DNA of 64,000 nucleotides from RYN-230 sp963704995 (GTDB lineage: Bacteria > Actinomycetota > Actinomycetes > Streptosporangiales > Streptosporangiaceae), in the NCBI GenBank assembly GCA_963704995.1, contig CAVPIM010000017.1:744001-808000 (forward strand). Reading direction: 5' to 3'. Position numbers and translations under genes: made by a program. Each line of letters opens with the position of its first letter. Position 1 is the first letter of the stretch. This document shows, one piece after another, positions 24,135-32,779 of the stretch. The notes under the pieces are model-generated. The model had not been told where the DNA came from, searched no databases, and saw only the letters and a list, made by a program, of their open reading frames with translations.

Positions 24135-26378
24135 TCACTCATTTCGGGCGGCCTCGGGTCCCGTGATCCGGTTGAGGAGCGGGAACGTCGAGGCGATGAT
24201 CGCGAGCGAAACCGCAAGCCCGCAGGCGACAGTGGCCCAGTACGAGATGCCCGGGATGCTGAAGGCGATGCCGACCTGGGAGCGAAGGTAGAGGGCAGCC
24301 GACACGAGGCCAACCACGATCGACACTGCGGCGACCAGGAGGAGTGGCAGCGCACTCTCCAGCGCGACGACGCGATGCAGGAGCGCGGTGGGGACCCCGG
24401 TGAGCCTGAGCAAGCTGAACGGGCGCTTCCGCTCGCCCAGCCCGGCGGCGATGCTCACGGCGAGACTGCAGGCGGCGATGATGAGGCTCGCCACGATGAC
24501 CACGTCGGTCATGTCCTGGATCATGGCGAGGAGGCGCGCGGTCAACGGATCGAAGGCATCGACTGCGACCGGAGTGCCCTGGAAGGGCAAGGCCCGCTCA
24601 AGGGTGGTCCGTGCCCGCTCGAGCGAGCCGGGTGACCCGTCCGTGGCGACGACGACTGCATCCACGGGACGACGCGCGGCGCCCGCCACCGACAGGTTCG
24701 CGGACGGCCAGACCGTCGACGACGCGTGCGAGTTGTGCCCCAGGATGTTCGAAAGGAAGTAGCCAACGTCCGCCACCGGCACTCCCGGCGCGCACTTGCC
24801 GATCGCGGGCGTCCGCGCCAGCTGGCCGCACGCGACGACCCCGAACGAATTCCGCAGCGGACCCTGGGACGACGCCTGGTGGACCAGCGTCACACCGCGC
24901 ACTCCGGGTGCCGTGCGGAGCTCGGCCAGCACCTGGCCTGGCACGGAAGGAACGTGGGCGGAGGCGGGACAGTTCGACGTCGAGAAGCTGCAGAACGGGT
25001 CGGCGAGGGTGTCATTCCCGGCGCTTCCGCCGCCGGTGCTGCTGGTGCTGCTGGCGGCGGCGATCGAGCTGAGCGCCCCGATCGCGGCGCTGGCCACGAA
25101 GAGGGCGATCACGAGCCCACTGATGAACCGGAAGGCCGCCTTGGGATTGTCGAGGAGCCGGCGTCCGGCGATAAGGGTAGAAGGGCTTCTGGCCCGGCTG
25201 GCCATCAGCCGTGCACCCGCGGTCGTGAACCACGGTCCGGCGAACACGAGCCCCACCACCAGGAGCACGAAGCCCGCGAGCAGCTCGAGAAGCTGGCCGC
25301 CGATGGCGGCCGGCTTGCCGGCGGCGTCGAAGTACGCGAGCACGGCGATGCCGGCCAGTAGCGGGATGATCCGCACGATCCGCGGTGGGCGGGACGATGC
25401 TCGCCGCTGCACGCCGAGCGGCGATACCTGGACCCTGCGCAGCGCGAGGCGCGCGGACACGACAGCGGCGGCCGGGACGCCGATCATGGCGAACACGATG
25501 TCGTTCCAGTGCAGCGAGAGGTCGCCTTCGGCGAGGGGCGCCCCGGTGAACGGCACGTAGTAGAGCAGCGGGCGGAAGACGAAGAAGAGCGCGAAGCCGA
25601 CTGCGACGCCCGCGACCGCCGCGACCACTGCCTCCACCGCGGACACCACAGAAATCTGATGCGGCGTGGCGCCGACGAGGCGCATCGCGGCGAAGCGCTC
25701 CTCGCGCCGCGCGGCCGACAGCCGGCTGGCGGTCGCGATCAGGATCAGCACGGGAAGCAAGAGCGCGACGGCTCCCCCGGCCAGGATGAACTGCAGGACG
25801 GGTCCGCTCCCGCTGGCGCTCGGGCAGGCGTAGCAGTTGGCCAGCGTGCGTTGGATGGCCCCCACCTCGACCGCACCAGGCGCCCGCGAGAGCTGGCGCT
25901 CGGTGTGGCCGATGATGATGATCAGGGAGTTCGGGGACGGCAGCGCCGCCGCGCCAATGGTCCCGATCTGCCGGCCCGGATAACGGTCACGAAGCTCATT
26001 CGCCGGTTCGGACCTAAGAAGCGCCGTCAGCGCAGGCGAGGCGTCGTACTCACCCGGTCCCGGCAGGTGCGCAATCCCCGGCGGGACCGGAGCGCCCGGC
26101 CCGTTGGCGGCCACGTCAACCTGGTCGATCGCCTGGTTGCCGAACTGGTCGGTGCCTGACAGCCACCACAGCCCGGCGGGTGCCGGGGTCGGCCGGGACG
26201 CCTGCGCCGAGGTGTCGAGCCACGCACCACGGCCGGTCTGGGCATGCAGCCCGTTGACTCCGGCCAGGCAGGCCAGAAGCAGGCCGACGCCGAAGGCGAC
26301 GGCTGCCGCGGTGACGAGGACGCGCAGTGCGGCTTCACGTCCGCTTCCGAGCGTCAGGCGCAGGCCGAGCCGAATCAT
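24135..26378 (-). CDS. FtsX/MacB-like ABC transporter permease
   Basis: 747 residues from the ATG at 26378 (MIRLGLRLTLGSGREAALRV). An N-terminal helix, a large extracellular region of about 130 residues, three clustered helices with a RREERFAAMRLVGATPHQISVV loop, a central four-helix zone, a second extracellular region, and a C-terminal trio with LGERKRPFSLLRLTGVPTALLHRVV: a duplicated FtsX domain. Such permeases with LolD-type ATPases export lipids or peptides or relieve antibiotic stress. The start overlaps the ATPase stop (ATGA). Confidence 0.9.
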   Translation of the reverse strand: MIRLGLRLTLGSGREAALRVLVTAAAVAFGVGLLLACLAGVNGLHAQTGRGAWLDTSAQASRPTPAPAGLWWLSGTDQFGNQAIDQVDVAANGPGAPVPPGIAHLPGPGEYDASPALTALLRSEPANELRDRYPGRQIGTIGAAALPSPNSLIIIIGHTERQLSRAPGAVEVGAIQRTLANCYACPSASGSGPVLQFILAGGAVALLLPVLILIATASRLSAARREERFAAMRLVGATPHQISVVSAVEAVVAAVAGVAVGFALFFVFRPLLYYVPFTGAPLAEGDLSLHWNDIVFAMIGVPAAAVVSARLALRRVQVSPLGVQRRASSRPPRIVRIIPLLAGIAVLAYFDAAGKPAAIGGQLLELLAGFVLLVVGLVFAGPWFTTAGARLMASRARSPSTLIAGRRLLDNPKAAFRFISGLVIALFVASAAIGALSSIAAASSTSSTGGGSAGNDTLADPFCSFSTSNCPASAHVPSVPGQVLAELRTAPGVRGVTLVHQASSQGPLRNSFGVVACGQLARTPAIGKCAPGVPVADVGYFLSNILGHNSHASSTVWPSANLSVAGAARRPVDAVVVATDGSPGSLERARTTLERALPFQGTPVAVDAFDPLTARLLAMIQDMTDVVIVASLIIAACSLAVSIAAGLGERKRPFSLLRLTGVPTALLHRVVALESALPLLLVAAVSIVVGLVSAALYLRSQVGIAFSIPGISYWATVACGLAVSLAIIASTFPLLNRITGPEAARNE

Positions 26379-27091
26379 CCGGCCACCGCCGCGGTGGTGG
26401 TCACTCGCCCGTCGCGGACGATGACCTCGCGGTCGGCGTAGGCGGCGACGCGGGGCTCGTGGGTGACGAGGACGACGGTGGTCCCTTCCTCGCGCGCCGC
26501 ACCAGTCATCAAGCCCATCACGAGCTCGCCGGTGAGCGAGTCGAGCGAGCCGGTTGGCTCGTCCGCAAACAGCACGTCCGGATGGGCGACGAGACCGCGC
26601 GCCAGCGCGACGCGCTGGGCCTGCCCGCCGGACATCTCGCCAGCGCGGTGACGTTCCAGGCCATCGAGCTCGAGCCGTCCGAACCAGGTCCGCGCGGCGC
26701 GCAAGGCCTCCTTGCGGTGGGTCCCGCCGAGCAGGAGCGGCAGCGCGACATTCTCCTCCGCGGTGAGCTCCGGGACGAGCTGGCCGGACTGGAAGACGAA
26801 GCCGAAACGGTCCCGGCGGAGGCGGCTTCGCTGCTCCTCGCGCATCGTGTCGAGGCGCTGACCGTCGAAGGAGACCTCGCCGGAGTCCGGAGCGAGGATG
26901 CCCGCCAGGCAGTACAGCAGGGTGGACTTGCCCGAGCCACTCGGGCCCATCACGGCGAGGACCTCGCCGCGCCGCACGGACAGATCGGCACCGCGAAGCG
27001 CTGGCGTCTGTCCGAAGGAGAGCACGAGGTCGCGCGCTTCGCTGATCACGCTGCCGGACCGGACCGTGGAGGTGCTGCTCGTGCCGCTCAC
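26375..27091 (-). CDS. ABC transporter ATP-binding protein, LolD/MacB class
   Basis: 238 residues. Walker A GPSGSGKST near 50, Q-loop FQSGQLVPELTAEENVALPLLL, signature MSGGQAQRVALARGL, Walker B VLFADEPTGSLD, and H-loop VTHEPRV. All are intact and typical of the class that drives FtsX-like permeases. It overlaps the PadR gene upstream and the permease downstream by 4 bp each, so the three genes form a tightly coupled operon. Confidence 0.93.
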   Translation of the reverse strand: MSGTSSTSTVRSGSVISEARDLVLSFGQTPALRGADLSVRRGEVLAVMGPSGSGKSTLLYCLAGILAPDSGEVSFDGQRLDTMREEQRSRLRRDRFGFVFQSGQLVPELTAEENVALPLLLGGTHRKEALRAARTWFGRLELDGLERHRAGEMSGGQAQRVALARGLVAHPDVLFADEPTGSLDSLTGELVMGLMTGAAREEGTTVVLVTHEPRVAAYADREVIVRDGRVTTTAAVAG

Positions 27092-27612
27092 GACGCCACC
27101 TCCTCGGCGAGTGCCGCGAGCCGCGCCGCAGTCAGGTCGATCCAGCGCAGATCGGCCTCCAGGTGGAAGAGCCCATGGTCGGCCAGGAGCGCGTCAACCA
27201 GGTGGCCCTGCTGCTTGAGGTCGGTAAGCTCGCGCATCCGCCGGAGGTGCGCGGCCCGTTGCGCGTCGAGGTACTCCTCCGCCGGACGGCCGAGCATGAG
27301 GGAGAGAACGACCTTCACGAAGAGGTCGGTCTGGAGGTAGGGCTCGGGCGGGATCGGCTCGCCGAGCCACGCCTCGACCTCGTACTTCCCGGTCTGGGTA
27401 ATGACGTAGCGCTTGCGGTCTGGCCCGGCTCCCGGCTCCGCGTCTCCGGCCACCGCCTTCCCGTCCCGCGCGAGACGGGCGAGGGTGGCGTACACCTGCC
27501 CGAAGGGCAGGGGCCGGCCCCGGCCGAAGTAGGCGTCGTAGTCGCGCTTCAGGTCATAGCCGTGGCTCGGTTCGCGATCCAGGAGCCCGAGGAGAGCCAT
27601 GGGAACACTCAT
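27088..27612 (-). CDS. PadR-family transcriptional regulator
   Basis: 174 residues from ATG 27612 (MSVPMALLGLLDREPSHGYD); an ATG 12 nt further upstream is possible. The N-terminal winged helix has the PadR phrase SHGYDLKRDYDAYFG and PFGQVYATLARLARDG; the C-terminal half is the Vir-like dimerisation helix region with MLGRPAEEYLDAQRAAHLRRM. First gene of the PadR-ATPase-permease operon; probably represses it until an exported compound binds. Confidence 0.92.
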   Translation of the reverse strand: MSVPMALLGLLDREPSHGYDLKRDYDAYFGRGRPLPFGQVYATLARLARDGKAVAGDAEPGAGPDRKRYVITQTGKYEVEAWLGEPIPPEPYLQTDLFVKVVLSLMLGRPAEEYLDAQRAAHLRRMRELTDLKQQGHLVDALLADHGLFHLEADLRWIDLTAARLAALAEEVAS

Positions 27613-27627
27613 ACTCGCGAGCATACG

Positions 27628-27643
27628 CTGAGTGTATACTCAG
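27628..27643. promoter_or_regulatory. PadR operator candidate
   Basis: CTGAGT-GTAT-ACTCAG, a perfect inverted repeat 16 bp before the PadR start; its AT-rich centre (GTATAC) probably overlaps the promoter -10. Confidence 0.65.
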
Positions 27644-28087
27644 ACACAATAGTAGCCAGGAGCCGCCGGGCGTTCTGCATGTGATCGTGTGCGGTGCCCG
27701 GCCGCGTCGCGCCCGAAGAGTCAGGACAAGACCAACTCCGCTCGATACGCAGCCCGGCGGCGGCCGGCCCGGATCGACTGACCGGGCCGGCCCAGCTTCG
27801 GCCCTGCTGCCAGCCCAGGGGTGGCCACCCTGACCTGGGAATCAAGGTAACCGTCAAGGCAACGGTCTGGCTGCCTGCCCAGGCTCACATCACATGCTTG
27901 ACCCGCGACCCCCGACCCGCGGCCGGCGGTGGCACCGGCCATCCACCGCCCGCTCCCTGTGTTCCCGAGCTCACCGGAGGCACCCAGTGACCAGCCCAGG
28001 CCTCGCCCACCAGCCCGCGGCAGTGCATGCTGAGCGGGCTACGCCGCAGCATGCCGCCACCGCCAGTGAGCGCGCCGGGGGGATCAG
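27644..28087. other. No gene seen
   Basis: About 440 bp between the divergent PadR and DivIVA-like genes. It holds the upstream regions of both; no conserved protein, RNA or strong hairpin was recognised. Confidence 0.4.
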
Positions 28088-28870
<783 letters not shown>

Positions 28871-28883
28871 GCGGCGGGCCGTC

Positions 28884-29912
28884 GTGAGCCTGGCTGCGGC
28901 CGGCACCCGCCCGGCGGCGCCGCGGCATCGGATGGGGCGGCCTGGCGAAGCCCTAGCGCAGGCTCGTCACCGCGCAGGTCTCAGCGTGGCCCAGGTCAGC
29001 GAGCAGACCCGGATCCGGCCGCTGATCATCCGCAGCATCGAGGCGGGCGATTACTCCCTGTGCGGCGACGGCTGCTACGCCCGGGAGGACATCCGCAGCA
29101 TCGCCGAAGTCGTCGGGGCCGACCCCGGGCCGCTGATCGAGATGTATGACCGGGTCCGCCGGGCGCCCGGGCCCGTCCCGGCCAGCCCGGACGAGGCGCC
29201 TGGCCCGCGCAGGCCGGCCTGGCACCGCCGGCCGGCCTTCCTGCTGGCTTTCGGCGTGGCAGCCACCATGCTCACCATCAGTTCCGTCGGGTACCGGTTC
29301 ATGCACGAGCCCCGGCCCGGGCCGGGGGCGGCCGCCGTGACCGCGGACAAGCACACCAGCCTGCTGCACATCACAGTCGGGTACCCGGGCCAGCCGGACG
29401 CGGCACCAGCACCGGGGCCTGCACCGGCGCGGCATCCAGACCCGGAGCAGACGCTGCGCCGTGCGCACTCGATGGCCCCGGTGAGCGCGGTTGCGTTCGG
29501 CCCGGACGGCCGGGGCCACGGCGACGATCCGCGGGGCGCCTGGCTCGCCATCGATGGGCACCGGCGCACCGCATGGCACACCGGCAGGTACACGACCGCC
29601 CGCCCCGGGACCCTGCGCCCAGGCACCGGCCTGCTGCTGGACATGGGCCATCCGGTCAAGATCACGGCGATCCGGGTCACGCTCGGGGCGGCCGCCGGGG
29701 CCAGCTTCCAGATCCGCATCGGCGACCAGCCCAAGCTGGCGGACCTGCGGGCGGCCGCGAGCTCGGCGGGCCCAGGCGGAATCGTGAGGATGACAATGGC
29801 CCGCCCGGCGACCGGGCGCTACGTCCTGGTCTGGTTCACCAGGCTGCCCCCTGGCCCCGGCGGGACGTACCAGGCCGACGTCCATGGGATCGGCGTGAAA
29901 GCCCGGAGCTGA
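28884..29912 (+). CDS. RodZ-like HTH, transmembrane and discoidin-like protein
   Basis: 342 residues from GTG 28884; ATG 28932 is an alternative start. An N-terminal cytoplasmic HTH (ALAQARHRAGLSVAQVSEQT to IIRSIEAGDYSL) resembles RodZ/HTH_25. One membrane helix (AFLLAFGVAATMLTISSVGY) lies near residue 120, and the extracellular C-terminal domain resembles discoidin/F5_F8 type C (AIDGHRRTAWHT, LLLDMGHPVKITAIRVTLG). In actinomycetes such domains bind wall carbohydrates. Coupled to the DivIVA-like gene, it may link the pole scaffold to the wall; that is inference. Confidence 0.72.
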   Translation: MSLAAAGTRPAAPRHRMGRPGEALAQARHRAGLSVAQVSEQTRIRPLIIRSIEAGDYSLCGDGCYAREDIRSIAEVVGADPGPLIEMYDRVRRAPGPVPASPDEAPGPRRPAWHRRPAFLLAFGVAATMLTISSVGYRFMHEPRPGPGAAAVTADKHTSLLHITVGYPGQPDAAPAPGPAPARHPDPEQTLRRAHSMAPVSAVAFGPDGRGHGDDPRGAWLAIDGHRRTAWHTGRYTTARPGTLRPGTGLLLDMGHPVKITAIRVTLGAAAGASFQIRIGDQPKLADLRAAASSAGPGGIVRMTMARPATGRYVLVWFTRLPPGPGGTYQADVHGIGVKARS

Positions 29913-29913
29913 C

Positions 29914-29950
29914 GGACCTGGCCTGGAGCGGATAATCCCGGGCCAGGTCC
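29914..29950. terminator. Bidirectional terminator
   Basis: A perfect 10-bp stem GGACCTGGCC/GGCCAGGTCC with a 17-nt loop between convergent genes. Confidence 0.75.
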
Positions 29951-29966
29951 GGTATCCGGCTGCCGG

Positions 29967-30452
29967 TCAGCCCGTGATACTGGCGAACATGCCGGGCTCG
30001 TAGGACCCCCCCTTCTGGCGCACGATCACGGCGAGCCGGTTGGCCGCGTTGATCATGGCGACCAGGCCGACCATCGCGGCGATCTGGTCGTCGTCGTAGT
30101 GCTTGCGCACCTGGGCCCAGGTCTCGTCGGACACGCCGTGGCTGGCGTCGGCGAGCCGGGTGCCCTCCTCGGTGAGGGCCAGCGCGGCCTGCTCGGCCTC
30201 GGTGAACACGGTGGACTCGCGCCACGCGGCGACCAGGCTGAGCCGGACCGGGGTTTCACCGGCGGCCACGGCATCCTTGGTGTGGATGTTGACGCACCAG
30301 CCGCAGCCGTTGATCTGGCTGGCGCGCAGGCTCATCAGTACCTGGGTGGCCTTGGGCAGCGCCGACTGGTCGATCACCAGGCTGACGTTGTAGATCCGCT
30401 TGGCGATCTTGGCGCCGATCTCGTTGGTGATCAGGTCGATACGGGGTTCCAT
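29967..30452 (-). CDS. Carboxymuconolactone decarboxylase/AhpD-like protein, ECF41 partner
   Basis: 161 residues from ATG 30452. AhpD-like alpha-helical fold with the redox motif CGWCVNIHTKDA (CxxC followed by His four residues later), the signature of this peroxidase-like family. Length is standard. It is divergent from an ECF41-type sigma factor; in that family the conserved neighbour is exactly such a COE (carboxymuconolactone decarboxylase, oxidoreductase or epimerase) gene and is the sigma factor's known target. A 20-bp-spaced duplicate of TGGGGTCGCGTGCC lies just upstream (30470-30503). Confidence 0.9.
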   Translation of the reverse strand: MEPRIDLITNEIGAKIAKRIYNVSLVIDQSALPKATQVLMSLRASQINGCGWCVNIHTKDAVAAGETPVRLSLVAAWRESTVFTEAEQAALALTEEGTRLADASHGVSDETWAQVRKHYDDDQIAAMVGLVAMINAANRLAVIVRQKGGSYEPGMFASITG

Positions 30453-30602
30453 GACGTCGTCCTCACTCCTGGGGTCGCGTGCCACGACTTGGGGTCGCGT
30501 GCCGCGCGGATCGTTCGCGCGGCGTCCTGACGAACATGGAGATGCCGGCGACCCGATTCCTGTGACGCCGCGGCCCGCTGACGTGCGGCACCCGGCCGTG
30601 GG

Positions 30603-30628
30603 TGTCACACCGTGGGAGGACCGGCGTC
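30603..30628 (+). promoter_or_regulatory. ECF41-type promoter driving the sigma gene
   Basis: TGTCACA (30603-30609), 15 nt, CGTC (30625-30628), 40 bp before the sigma-factor start. These are the published -35 and -10 elements of ECF41 sigma factors, so the gene is probably autoregulated. Confidence 0.8.
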
Positions 30629-30668
30629 TTGTGCGTGTGGCACGGTCGAGCACGGGCAGGAGCCAGCT

Positions 30669-31607
30669 ATGAGCGAGCACAGTGAGCCAGCACCGGACCC
30701 AGCCGGGCCGCTCGCTCGTGACGGCCGCAAGGACTGCGCCACCGAGGCGTTCGTCGCCCATCGCAACCTGCTTTTCACCGTCGCCTACGAGATGCTCGGC
30801 TCGGCCGCCGACGCCGAGGACGTCCTGCAGGAGACCTGGCTGCGGTGGGCAGGCGTCGATCTCGGCACCGTGCGGGATCAGCGTGCCTACCTGGTCCGGA
30901 TCACCACTCGCCAGGCGCTGACCCGGCTGCGTACGCTCCGCCGCCGCAAGGAGTCCTACGTCGGCCCCTGGCTGCCCGAGCCGCTGCTCACCGCGCCCGA
31001 CGTGGCCGAGGACGTCGAGCTGGCCGAGAGCGTCTCGATGGCGATGCTGCTGGTGCTGGAGACGCTCATGCCGACCGAGCGGGCGGTGTTCGTGCTGCGC
31101 GAGGTGTTCGCCCTGGAGTACGACGAGATCGCCGAAGCCGTCGGCAAGAGCCCGGCTGCGGTCCGCCAGATCGCCCACCGGGCCCGGGCCCACGTCGCCG
31201 CGCGGCGGCCGCGCGGGGTCGTTTCCGCCGCCGAGACCCGCGGCGCGCTCGAGGCGTTCCAGCGGGCGATCGAAACGGGTGATCTGCAGCGCCTGCTCGA
31301 CATGCTCGCGCCGGACGTCGTCCTGCTGGGGGACGGTGGCGGAGTCGTGCAGGCCGTGGTGCGGCCCATCGTGGGGGCCGGCCGGGTGGCTCGCCTGCTG
31401 ACGGCAGGTCTGCCCAGGATCGGCGGCCAGGTGTCGGTCGAGCCGGTGCAGATCAATGGCTGTCCGGCCCTGATCGTCCGGCTCAACGGTGAGATCGACG
31501 ATGTCGTGGCGGTGCGGATCGACGACGGCCTGATCACCGGGCTCTACGTGGTGCGCAATCCTGAGAAGCTGTCGCGTGTCGAGCGGGAGACCGCGGTGAG
31601 CCGCTGA
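30669..31607 (+). CDS. ECF41-family (SigJ-like) sigma factor with regulatory C-terminal extension
   Basis: 312 residues from ATG 30669. Sigma-70 regions 2 (FVAHRNLLFTVAYEMLGSAADAEDVLQETWLRW) and 4 (LMPTERAVFVLREVFALEYDEIAEAVGKSPAAVRQIAHRARAH) are followed by a SnoaL-like extension of about 110 residues. The extension holds the two ECF41 hallmarks: DGGG (LLGDGGGVVQ) and NPDKL-type NPEKL near the C-terminus. In this family the extension acts as a built-in anti-sigma element. Divergent from the COE gene; carries its own ECF41 promoter. The signal is unknown. Confidence 0.93.
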   Translation: MSEHSEPAPDPAGPLARDGRKDCATEAFVAHRNLLFTVAYEMLGSAADAEDVLQETWLRWAGVDLGTVRDQRAYLVRITTRQALTRLRTLRRRKESYVGPWLPEPLLTAPDVAEDVELAESVSMAMLLVLETLMPTERAVFVLREVFALEYDEIAEAVGKSPAAVRQIAHRARAHVAARRPRGVVSAAETRGALEAFQRAIETGDLQRLLDMLAPDVVLLGDGGGVVQAVVRPIVGAGRVARLLTAGLPRIGGQVSVEPVQINGCPALIVRLNGEIDDVVAVRIDDGLITGLYVVRNPEKLSRVERETAVSR

Positions 31608-31627
31608 GCCCGAAGACCCCCACCGCA

Positions 31628-32668
31628 TTAGCCGGGCAGGGCCCGGGGCAGCCCGAACCTGGCGAACAGCCCGTCGTCCCCGAACCGGGTGACGGCGCAG
31701 ATCTTGTCGCCGGCCAGCGTGAGCACGATAAGGCTATGGACGTGCGCCACCGGCGCGTCCGGATCGGCCCGGTAGTAGCCGAACGCGGGCTGGTGGTTGG
31801 CGCGGGCGGGCACCAGCCGGGGCACCCGGCTCCCCCACCAGGCCATCCGGGCCCGGAAGAACCCGGCGATCGCGGCGTGGCCCTGGTATTCCAGCGGCTC
31901 GGGCGGCATCGTCAGCCACGCGTCCTCGGTGAGCAGGGCCACCAGGCGGTCCGTGTCGGCGGCCTCGAACGCGTCCGCGAACCGGCTGGTGAGCTCGCGC
32001 TCCCGGGCCGACCGCGGCGCGGGCGCGCTGTCCCGGCCCGCGGCGGGAAGCTGGGCGGCGAGTGTGGCGCGGGCCCGCTGCAAGGCGCTGTTCACCGATA
32101 CCTCGCTGACTGCGAGCATGCCGGCCGCCTGCGCCGCGGGGTAGCCGAGCACGTCGCGCAGCACCAGGACGGCGCGCTGCCGGGGCGGCAGGCGCTGCAG
32201 CCCGGCCACGAACGCCAAAGCCACCGCTTCCTTGGCCTCGTAGCGTGCTTCGGGACCGGGTGCGGCGTCGGGCAGGTCATCGAGCAACGCGTCCGGGTAG
32301 GGCTGCAGCCACAGCGGCTCGGCCCGGCGGGTGGGCTCGGGCGGGGGGAAAGACCACTGGTACCTGGCCGCGGCCGCCGGGCGGCGGCCGGTGTCGCGCA
32401 GCACGTTCAGGCACCGGTTGGTCGCGATCTTGTACAGCCAGGTGCGCACCGAGGCGCGTTCCTCGAACTGGCCGAGCCCGCGCCAGGCGGCCAGCAGCGT
32501 TTCCTGCAGCGTGTCCTCGGCGTCCTGGACGGAGCCGAGGATCCGGTAGCAGTGCAGCTGCAGCTCGCGCCGGTGGGGGTCGGTGAGCTCGCGGAACGCC
32601 TCCTCATCGCCCGCCCGGGCGCGCGCGAGCGCCGTCGTGGTCACGATCACATCCTCACATCCCCTCAT
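31628..32668 (-). CDS. SigG-like ECF sigma factor with SnoaL-like C-terminus
   Basis: 346 residues from ATG 32668; GTG 32644 (VTTTALARARAGDEEAF), with GAGG 8 nt upstream, is an equally good start. Region 2: YRILGSVQDAEDTLQETLLAAWRGL; region 4: LPPRQRAVLVLRDVLGYPAAQAAGMLAVSEVSVNSALQRAR. A C-terminal domain of about 130 residues (SRFADAFEAADTDRLVALLTEDAWLTMPPEP) is SnoaL/NTF2-like. Matches the SigG group of actinobacteria, which lacks a separate anti-sigma factor. Convergent with the ECF41 gene (20-bp gap) and divergent from an MFS exporter. Confidence 0.92.
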   Translation of the reverse strand: MRGCEDVIVTTTALARARAGDEEAFRELTDPHRRELQLHCYRILGSVQDAEDTLQETLLAAWRGLGQFEERASVRTWLYKIATNRCLNVLRDTGRRPAAAARYQWSFPPPEPTRRAEPLWLQPYPDALLDDLPDAAPGPEARYEAKEAVALAFVAGLQRLPPRQRAVLVLRDVLGYPAAQAAGMLAVSEVSVNSALQRARATLAAQLPAAGRDSAPAPRSARERELTSRFADAFEAADTDRLVALLTEDAWLTMPPEPLEYQGHAAIAGFFRARMAWWGSRVPRLVPARANHQPAFGYYRADPDAPVAHVHSLIVLTLAGDKICAVTRFGDDGLFARFGLPRALPG

Positions 32669-32779
32669 CCGGGTCCTTAACGGAACGACACCAGCCGGGC
32701 CGGAAACTCACCGGCCAATTCGCGGCGGCCGCGGTGTCTCAACCAGCAGCAAGCATCACCACGCAAAGCTGGAGGACAC

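Noticed and set aside
29967..31628. Minus-strand frame of 553 codons covering the ECF41 gene
   Set aside because: Only residues from ATG 30452 form the AhpD-like protein; the rest is antisense to the sigma factor.
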